DNA from: Vitellaria paradoxa
Lineage: Eukaryota > Streptophyta > Magnoliopsida > Ericales > Sapotaceae
Direction of reading: 5' to 3'
DNA: 64,000 nt
NCBI GenBank assembly: GCA_019916065.1
Contig: JAINTL010000099.1
Span: 124,001 to 188,000 of the forward strand
The notes under the pieces were generated by a model, which saw nothing but the letters and a program-made list of their open reading frames with translations, was not told the origin of the DNA and made no database searches. The translations under genes were made by a program, and so were the position numbers. This document shows, one piece after another, positions 56,968 to 64,000 of this stretch (position 1 is its first letter; the number at the start of each line of letters is the position of its first letter).

Positions 56968-58577
56968 TCATTCATTCAACATGTTGTTAGATTTGTTGAA
57001 GGAGGCTTTTCTTGAAGGCGAGACACTTCAAAAGTCTCATGAGCTAAAATCATTGTTGTGTGATGTTGGCTTGGGCTATGAATCAATTCATGTCTGTAAG
57101 TATGAGTGTACATTATTCTAGGAGCACAAGGGTAAAACTAAGTACCCTAAATGTGGTGAGTCAAGATGGAAAGTGAATGATGGGAAGGGCAAGAAAGTAC
57201 CACACAAGATTTTGCGATAATTTCCACTTAAGCATAGATTGCAAAGATTATTTGTGTCAAAACATACAAAGTATGAGGAGGATGCTGATATGTTGCAACA
57301 TTTGGCTAATTCCCCAGCATAGAAGGAAATTGATGAAAAATATCTCGAGTTTTCCTCTGATTGGTGACATATACGACTTGGGTTGGCTAGTGATGGATTC
57401 AATCTATTTAGGAGTATGAACAACAATTATAGTATGTGGCCAGTAGTTCTTGTTCCTTACAGTCTACCCCTTTTGATGTGTATAAAAAAATCACATCTCA
57501 TAATGTCTCTTCTTATACCTAGCTCGAATGCTTTAAGGAAGGATTTTGATGTGTATCTTCGTCCGTTGATTGATGAGTTAAAATAGTTATGGGATGGGGT
57601 ACCTACTTATAATGCATTTGGTAAAAAGACATTCCATATGCAAGCTACTGTTTTGTGGACTATAAATGATTTCCCTACCTATACCTACTTGTCTAGATGG
57701 AGTACCAAGGGTTACATGGCATGCCCAAGGTACAATGAGAATACTTCTTCCATAGGACTAAGAAGTAAGATTTGTTATATAGGTCATCGTCGATATCTTC
57801 CACAAAATTATAGTTGGCGAAAGAGTAAGGCCTTTAATGGTAAATCAAAACTTCGAGATAGGCCTAAGAAGATTTCAGGTGATGATATCCTAAAACAATT
57901 GCAACATGTTAAAGTCGATAAACTTGGAAAGCAGCCGAACAATAAGAAAAGCAAGCGTGAGGCAGAAGAATTGAATTGGTCGAAGAAGAGTATATTTTGG
58001 GAGTTGCCTTATTAGCACAAATTGAAGATACGACATAATCTTGATGCAATACATATTGAAAAAAAACATATACGACAATGTACTTGGCACATTGCTAGAC
58101 ATTGGTGGGAAGATGAAGGATATTGTAAAGGCTAGACAAGATTTAGTTGATATGGGCATACGTCTCGAATTACATTTGGTCCTAGATGGTTTAAATATTG
58201 TGATGCCCCTAGCAATATTCACTTTGTCATCGAAGGAAAAGCTTAGCTTCTGTGAATTTCTAAGACCAGTGAAATTCCCTGATGGCTTTGCCTTGAACAT
58301 TTGTCGTTGTGTAAATGAGAGTGAAGGGAAATTGTTAGGTTTAAAGAGTCATAATTGTCATATGCTACTGCAACGAGTTCTACCAATTGGAATGCATCGA
58401 TATTTGCATAATAAAATGTATATGGCATTAGTGGAATTATGTTTTTCTTTAAAGAGTTATGTTGCAAGATGTTGAAAGTGAAGGTTCTTAAGCAACTCTC
58501 TAAAGACATTATCGTTATACTTTGTAAGTTAGAACAAATTTTCTTACCCGCATTCTTTGATGTTATAGCTCATTTTG
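56968..58577 (+). pseudogene. TNP2-type transposase, central block
   Basis: Resumes HSFNMLLDLLKEAFLEGETL, then GLGYESIHVCKYECTLF, KYPKCGESRWK, LANSPA.KEIDEKY, SDGFNLFRSMNNNYSMWPVV, FDVYLRPLIDELK.LWDGVP and FHMQATVLWTINDFPTY: the Transposase_21 core. From 57850 it reads KISGDDILKQLQHVKVDKLG, LDAMHIEKNIYDNVLGT and, near 58380, LPIGMHRYLH and AFFDVIAHFD, the DUF4218 region. At least four frameshifts or stops. It ends near 58577 where a gypsy fragment begins. Confidence 0.88.
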
Positions 58578-58579
58578 AT

Positions 58580-59041
58580 TAAAAAAAATCATAGAAAATC
58601 ACTTGACATCTCACCCTCTTTTTGATAAAAAAATTTTAACTAAAATTAGAGGATGTATGTCCAATGGATAATGGAAAAGTGAAAGTAAAATGCATTCAGC
58701 AAATCCTCCCAAGACTGAATAGGTGAATTAATAGCATAGTACCAATCCAAAGCAACCTCTTGCAAAGACGTAGGGAAAAAAATCAAACATAAAAGCATAA
58801 TCCAAACTTACCAAAAAAAAAAAGCATAATCCAAGCAACCATTAGTTCTATGCGTACAAGCCAACTCAAAGTTTTCAAGATGGACGTGAGGGTCCTCATG
58901 CTCATGCCCAAAATATGAAGGTAGCATATGTGTGGTTTCTAGAACAAAATCTGTGCCATATAGTTCTTCTAGATAATCAACATTTTGGTGGGTGGTGTTG
59001 GGTGAACTATATGTGCATGCATTGAAATCCACGTTCATCAT
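58580..59041 (-). pseudogene. gypsy gag fragment
   Basis: From ATG 59041 downwards: MMNVDFNACTYSSPNTTH, FGHEHEDPHVHLENFELACT and, in a second frame, MFDFFPTSLQEVALDWYYAI, NSPIQSWEDLLNAFYFHFS. This is the Retrotrans_gag domain (ED P..HL..F, A..W, W..L). An A/T run near 58815 causes a frameshift and the C-terminus is missing. Confidence 0.82.
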
Positions 59042-59250
59042 AAAATGTAAAAAGTAAAGAAAAGAAATAAAAATGGAAAACTAAGCTAAATATGCAAAGT
59101 AAACTAAATGTAATGCAAACTAATTAAATGGCAAGCACATGCAATATGCCACAATGCAAAAATAAAGAGAATAAAAATAAGAAAGAATATTCTCAATTGT
59201 TTGAGACAATTCAATCCAAGCTCCGAATTGTGCACAAACAATTACTTTCC

Positions 59251-59267
59251 CCAACAACGACGCCAAA
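59251..59267 (-). promoter_or_regulatory. primer binding site of gypsy fragment
   Basis: Minus strand TTGGCGTCGTTGTTGGGGAA, a few bases after the LTR end. It resembles the TGGCGCCGTTGCCGGGGA site of many plant gypsy elements with three C-to-T type changes. Confidence 0.75.
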
Positions 59268-59273
59268 ATTGCT

Positions 59274-61029
59274 TGTCATTCCATAACGTGGATTTATACC
59301 TCAAGTGCAAGATGGTCCAATATAACAATTAAAATTTGTAACGGTGAAGTACTGGTCGTACCCACAGGGACAGGTGTTGTTACTAACAATTCTTCCTTTA
59401 TTATTTAGTAAGTGTCACACAATGAAAATTAAAGAAAATTAATTTGAATTTTGAAAATGAACCCTACCTAAGAGGTGGTAATTAAATCCAATTTGAAATT
59501 ATCAAAGAAAATTTGATCAAAATAAAATAACTACAAAAATGACTTGGATCAAACCAATTCAAGTAGTAATTTCTATGGATTTCAAAGGAGAACAATGACT
59601 AATTAATTTGGTTGTAAAATCAAGTTCACTTGGCTGAGTTTCTAGATCAAACACATAGAGTGCAATATTTCATATAGAATACATGAGAGTTCTAGGTGAC
59701 AATCCACGTACAAAATCCTTATGATTGGGCATGAAATTTCCAACTAACTCACATATAATGTACATAGAATACACAAACAAGAGTTAATCTAGTAACATCA
59801 ACTAGTGGTTTCAAAGGATCCAAACAAACTAATCATCATTCAATAAATCCCAACAAAATTGAACATTAAAGCACAATTAAGAACAATGGTTCAAAGATTT
59901 GGTAACAACACTTAGTTCATGTAATTGAAAACCTAAATTAAATACTTAGGGTGCATAACCTATAAAGAGTACATGTAAGTTTTATACTAGCAATCCACAT
60001 ACAATTTCTCAAAGAAGTACGAGAGAATTCTACTTAGCAACTAACATATAACTTATATGAACTAAGCAAATAAGGCTAGATCTAGAGTTAACAATCAAAA
60101 ATTTCAATAAATCCAAATAATTCAACTATCATTTGTATAGAATTCTCAAGAAGATTTAAACATTGAAAAACAAAATACCTTGAAACTGCACATACATCAT
60201 CTACTCTTGTTGATTTGAATCCAAGCAAAAGAACTACTCACTCATAGATGAAGAGAAAACAAAACTTGTATTGAATTGATTTATTGTTTACGAAGAAATT
60301 GAAAATGAACGGCACCTCCTCTGAGCTAGGAGCAGCTCCGAAAAGCGAGGCCTTAAAAATGCACTTTTCCTACTAAACAAGATCTAAATTCTCTCTACAA
60401 CTATATATATCTACTATCTCTCTCTCTCTCTCTCTATGTATATCATCTATATCTATCAATCTCACCATCTCTCACGTAACCCTTTCATGTATTTATAGAA
60501 TATTCCATAAGTACAAAATTACCCTTCCAATTTACAACTAATTTACAAAATAAAATTCTTTGAGACGCCGATTGGCTCGATCATGTGTTCGAACCAATTT
60601 CTAGGACCTAGTCACTTTTTGCATCTGGAACCTTTGCAACCCTTTTGTGGTTAGAACATTGGTTCGAACCAAGAATGGTTCAAACATGGGTTCGATGAAG
60701 ATTTCCTTAGAACTTTTTCTTTTGCTTTTCCTTACACCATCCTCTGTCATTCTAGCACAAGTTCGAACGAAGTTGTGACACTTAGTAGATTTTTCTATTC
60801 TTCCAGCTTCTGCACCTTCTGTGGTTAGAACTGTGGTTCGAACATGTGTTCAGTTCGAACCACTTGCTAAGTTGGTCTCTTTTGGTCCAATTTTCTGTTA
60901 TTTTATACTCAATTACCTGCAAATTACATATAGCTTTCAACAATGCAAGAAACTTCACATATCCATTCATTTAATGTAATAATTTACATAACAATTCTCA
61001 ATTTAAAACTTATGATTTTACTTTTAACA
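59274..61029 (-). repeat. 5' LTR of gypsy fragment
   Basis: 1756 bp. A TATA box (TTCTATAAATACATG on the minus strand, about 60502-60488) and a (CT)n run at about 60417-60436 mark the promoter-leader part. The patch 60560-60870 has repeated GGTTCGAACC-like motifs. Confidence 0.75.
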
Positions 61030-61032
61030 GTA

Positions 61033-61420
61033 CAATTACTATGCAAATGAGCCATTCACATTGTCATCTCAAGCTAAACAAGTCTTCTACATGGCTAACA
61101 CAAAACTGGGAAACCAATGGCAAGTTGTGGAGAAGTTTACTTACAGACACTTTTATGATGTTCTAGAAGTAGAGTCTACTGATATGGAAGTTAAGGATGC
61201 ATACTAAGAGCTTGAGTCAGTCGATGTGATCCTAGTGGATGCACAAGAGATTAGGACATTGTGTAAAAATGAACTTAATTCACAAAGAATATTAAATGAT
61301 GAAATCATGTTAGAGCATTATGAATCTGATGATAGTGAAGATGAAGATGAAAGTCTCATAGACACAAATGATGAGGAAGGAGGATAAGAAAAAGAGGATT
61401 ACTCGGATTAAATGGTCTAT
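61033..61420 (+). pseudogene. TNP2-type transposase, C-terminal block (DUF4216-like)
   Basis: Frame NYYANEPFTLSSQAKQVFYM, GNQWQVVEKFTYRHFYDVLE, one stop near 61206, then an acidic tail (SDDSEDEDESLIDTNDEEGG) ending in stops near 61387-61410. The FxLxxQAxQVFY motif is typical of the DUF4216 region at the end of TNP2-type proteins. Confidence 0.82.
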
Positions 61421-61639
61421 TCCACATAATTCAGATTAATTGGTTTATTTTAAGGTAATGGTACTAGTCTATTCTTACAGTGTTACTTGAATTTTTTATG
61501 GTTTATTGCGATATTAAGATTTTAAAATTATTGTATGTTACTTGAACTTAGTTCTAAATGTTATATAACATTTTTTTCCCATTTTTCATATTTATATATT
61601 CGCTCATTATTCATCATTTACTACTAATGTATTTGCAGA

Positions 61640-63060
61640 TGGCACCAAGAAGAAATCCTAGACAAACATGAAATGATGGGGGGTTAAGCACTCAGCCAAC
61701 ACAATCACTAAGCAGTAGTTCTGGTATAAATCAAAGTTATATTCATTTATTTTTCTTTATACTTTATGTATATATATATTTTTAATTATTTTCATCTTTT
61801 TATAAGGTCCACCTCAACCACTAGATCAGTACGCAAACCCACCCAGAGCCTTAGCATAGATCATCTTATCAAGAAGACAAAACAACTTATGAAAGTAATT
61901 GTGGAACCTAACTAGGGACGACCACTCAATTGTGACAAATCGGCTAAGTTATCAAGCGAGTGTGGTATTATTGCCAGACACTTCCTGCCGTATAATTAGC
62001 ACTGCTACGTTGACATTAGTGAGAGAGATAAAAAGGAGGCATTTGCACGCCTTACGGTATTAATTTTTTTGTGATAATATATTTGGTCATTTCTAAATTT
62101 TATATATAATAATTTAAAATTTGACATCTTATATATATCTTATATTTATAGTCACGCATTAACATTGACGTGAGTCCCAGAAGTGTAAGACAAAAGAGGG
62201 TAGAGGACACTTTTAAGGCCCAACAGAGTAACTTACGGCACAAGTGGCATAAGCAGTTTAGGAACATAATAGAGAAAGGATCCACTGTGAAAGAGGCAAC
62301 AAAGCATTGCCCATCCAATATGTTACTAGTGGATTGCGAGTGGCATATTGACAACAAATGGATAGACACTAGTTACAAGGATAGTTTACATGAAAATGTA
62401 TTAAAAAAATATAGTCTAATTATGGCTTTAACATTGAACATGCTTCTTTTTTTTTTTTTTTTTTTTGGTAGGAAAAGTGTTTGACAAATGCACAAAATCG
62501 GTCTCATTAGACTATTACACACTCGATGGGTTCACCTGTATTTTTTCCTACTCATCATAGCATGGTAACATTAGTTTACGTGCTTCATTTATATCATTAG
62601 TATTGTACTTATGTATTATTTTTCATAGGTGGATCCTAAAAGTAATGAGCCAATTCGTTTCTTTGGATGGTGGAAACATGCACATACAACAAAAAGTAAC
62701 CAGTGGTGTTGCCCGAAGACGAGAGAGTTACATGTAAGTTATTGTAATTTTTATTTCACATTGTAATTTTTCAGTTATAATTTAGCAATTAGTGATAATA
62801 AACTTTAGGATGAGACGCAAAGAGTAAGAAGTAAGCCTACCCAATGGCCATGTTGCATTGAGTGAGGATGAGGTGGGGATGCAAGTCTTAGGGAGGAAGT
62901 CCGGTTATGTACGCGTGATGGGCCATGGGCCAAAGCCTCCTTCAGTGCGTAATCTTCACTGCTCAAGTTGTGCTACTTCTAGATCTCGTGAGGCGCAACT
63001 TCAAGATAAACTTCAAAGCTTCACAAAAAAAAAATAGATCAAATGGAAACTAAGCAAAAT
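61640..63060 (+). pseudogene. second CACTA ORF (PTTA/En-Spm type) relic
   Basis: Begins MAPRRNPRQT at about 61640, then a stop. Pieces: INIDVSPRSVRQKRVEDTFK (about 62160), DPKSNEPIRFFGWWKHAHTT (about 62635), DETQRVRSKPTQWP (about 62810) and GMQVLGRKSGYVRVMGHGPK with SREAQLQDKLQSFTKK (62880-63028). These fit the plant transposase family of the Ptta/En/Spm group. Introns appear between pieces (for example acceptor TTTTCATAG near 62630). It is cut by an LTR at 63069. Confidence 0.75.
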
Positions 63061-63068
63061 GTCCTTTC

Positions 63069-63121
63069 TGTTAAGGCTAAAATTGTAAATTGGCAAATCC
63101 ATGGTCAAAGATAGTGGTTTG
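63069..63121 (+). mobile_element. start of a SIRE-like LTR, interrupted
   Basis: TGTTAAGGCTAAAATTGTAA and the next 30 bases match the start of the solo LTR at 46743. It is broken off at 63121 by another LTR; the rest lies beyond the window. Left flank CTTTC (63064-63068). Confidence 0.85.
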
Positions 63122-64000
63122 TGAAAATTCCAAACCCACACAATCACACACACAGTGAAAGTAATCACACAAGAGAATAACGAGGAAACCCTATCACAGG
63201 GAGAAAAACCTCTATTTACAATCCCACTATCAACGGGTTACAAGACTCTACTCAGACTCTCTACGAATCACTCGCACGAATCCTTTCGTCACTCTTGCTC
63301 GAATCACTCGATAAACCCTACAAGTAGGCTTTCTGCCTCACACAGAAAGTGAAAAGAAAATACAAGATAAATTTAGAGAAAGAACATGAAAGCTCTCAAT
63401 ACCCAAAGACTCTTTCTCTAGGTCCCTATAATATGTTCTCCCACCTCTTACAATTACAGAGTTGGTTTCACATATATATAGGATTACAAAGTTGCCCTAG
63501 TTTGGCAAAATAGGAAATTGAATCCGAACAAAATATTCATAACTCGATCCCTCGCGCTCCCATCCTCGAGCCTGCGACCTGCACTGGAATTTTTATGCTT
63601 TAGAAAATAACACTGGCGCACCCTCGCGCTCCCATCCTCCAGCCTGCGGACCTCACTGGAATTTCTGAGACACCTTGGCGCACCCGCGCGCTCCCTTCGG
63701 GCTGCCTGCGTGCTTGGGGCGCACCCGCGCGCTCCCCGCGCCGTGCCTGCGAGGTACACTGGAATTCCATTCATGTTCCAGAAGGCTGCGTCCGAATTCC
63801 ATTAGGTTTTGTAATCCTTCACACCAATTAGAATTCTTCAAAATCTTGGTCAACTTGATTCATTTTATCTCCTTAATTGTTTAGAATTCTTCAAATCTTC
63901 AATTTGCATCACTTTAGGAAACTTGAATAGCATTCCTAATTTAACTAAGATATTGATTGGATTTGCCACAAGACTTTACAATCTCCCCCTTGGCAATTCC
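63122..64000 (-). mobile_element. 3' LTR and polypurine tract of another copia-type element
   Basis: LTR 63122-63980 (TGAAAATTCC...GACTTTACA on the + strand). On the minus strand AAGGGGGAGAT at 63981-63991 directly precedes LTR start TGTAAAGTC. The tract and the neighbouring GGAATTGCC match those of the SIRE-like element at 33533, so it is a related lineage with a different LTR. The possible left TSD copy is GTTTG (63117-63121). The element continues past the window. Confidence 0.8.
63545..63765. repeat. GC-rich repeat patch in LTR
   Basis: Four imperfect copies of GGCGCACCCKCGCGCTCCC, the first three followed by CTGCxxACCT..ACTGGAATTT-like spacers, in an otherwise AT-rich LTR. Confidence 0.8.

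Larger units (their letters stand above)
58580..61029 (-). mobile_element. gypsy retrotransposon fragment (5' LTR, PBS, gag start)
   Basis: Minus strand order: LTR 61029-59274, PBS, leader, gag 59041-58580, then truncated. The LTR starts TGTTAAAAGTAAAATC and ends GGAATGACA. It sits inside the transposase gene; a part of that gene between the DUF4218 and DUF4216 regions is missing, so a deletion accompanied or followed the insertion. Confidence 0.75.
37938..63068 (+). mobile_element. CACTA (En/Spm) transposon, right end outside window
   Basis: Starts with the terminus CACTATAAGAAATC followed by about 650 bp of subterminal repeats. It contains a TNP2-type transposase on the + strand (three blocks between 43759 and 61420) and a second ORF of the PTTA/En-Spm kind (61640-63060), in the order usual for CACTA elements. 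Its length without the nested insertions (12.67 kb and about 2.45 kb) is about 10 kb. The far terminus is not in the window, so linking the left terminus to these genes rests on orientation and order. All genes are broken. Confidence 0.78.

Noticed and set aside
63484..63853. Overlapping minus-strand ORFs with Arg/Ala/Gly-rich repeats
   Set aside because: Produced by the GC-rich LTR repeat; repeat-driven open frames only.
1..64000. tRNA, rRNA or other structured RNA genes
   Set aside because: None recognised by eye. TGGTATNAGAGC strings are retrotransposon primer sites, not tRNA genes. A tRNAscan-SE or Infernal run would be decisive.

Overview
The window is nuclear DNA of a flowering plant, most likely a eudicot. 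It is AT-rich, its one host gene has GT-AG introns, and almost everything else is plant transposon: Ty1/copia (SIRE/Maximus-like and TNT1/Tork-like), Ty3/gypsy, CACTA, hAT-like and Tourist-like elements. There is no sign of prokaryotic or organellar sequence. All names come from reading the sequence; no database search was run.

Layout. 1-5011: 3' part of a SIRE-like copia element (decayed RT/RNase H, an extra env-position ORF, 3' LTR). 5012-12900: a probable degenerate gypsy LTR interrupted by a gypsy element at 7653-12682 (two LTRs, perfect 5-bp TSD) that lost most of its pol gene. 12900-16955: intergenic DNA with three small DNA transposons or hairpins. 16956-29454: the only apparently intact host gene, a seven-exon ankyrin/PGG-domain membrane protein (ITN1/ACD6-like, 690 aa predicted). 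Its first intron holds a complete TNT1-like copia element (17501-23746) that landed 5 nt upstream of the exon 2 junction; that element contains a SIRE-type solo LTR. 29910-37937: a second TNT1-like copia whose integrase is split by a 5.0-kb gag-only SIRE-like element (32804-37806, perfect TSD) and cut off by a CACTA element.

37938-63068: a decayed CACTA (En/Spm) transposon running off the right edge. It has a CACTA terminus with subterminal repeats, a reverse-oriented ribosomal protein eL34 pseudogene, a TNP2-type transposase in three blocks and a second-ORF relic. A 12.67-kb solo LTR (44293-56962) sits inside the transposase; removing it with one TSD copy restores the reading frame. That LTR has itself grown by a ~3.7-kb tandem duplication, a 5 x 227-bp promoter-bearing array, palindromic minisatellites and two younger solo LTRs. 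A gypsy 5' LTR-PBS-gag fragment (about 58580-61029) lies in the same transposase. 63069-64000: one LTR inserted into another.

How it fits together: apart from the ankyrin gene the window is a layered record of nested insertions. Eight insertions have both ends and matching target-site duplications (six perfect, two with one mismatch), so their order can be read directly. I did not find a new enzymatic or defence system. The most notable items are the retrotransposon at the splice acceptor, the eL34 pseudogene within the CACTA element, and the expanded LTR with its promoter array.
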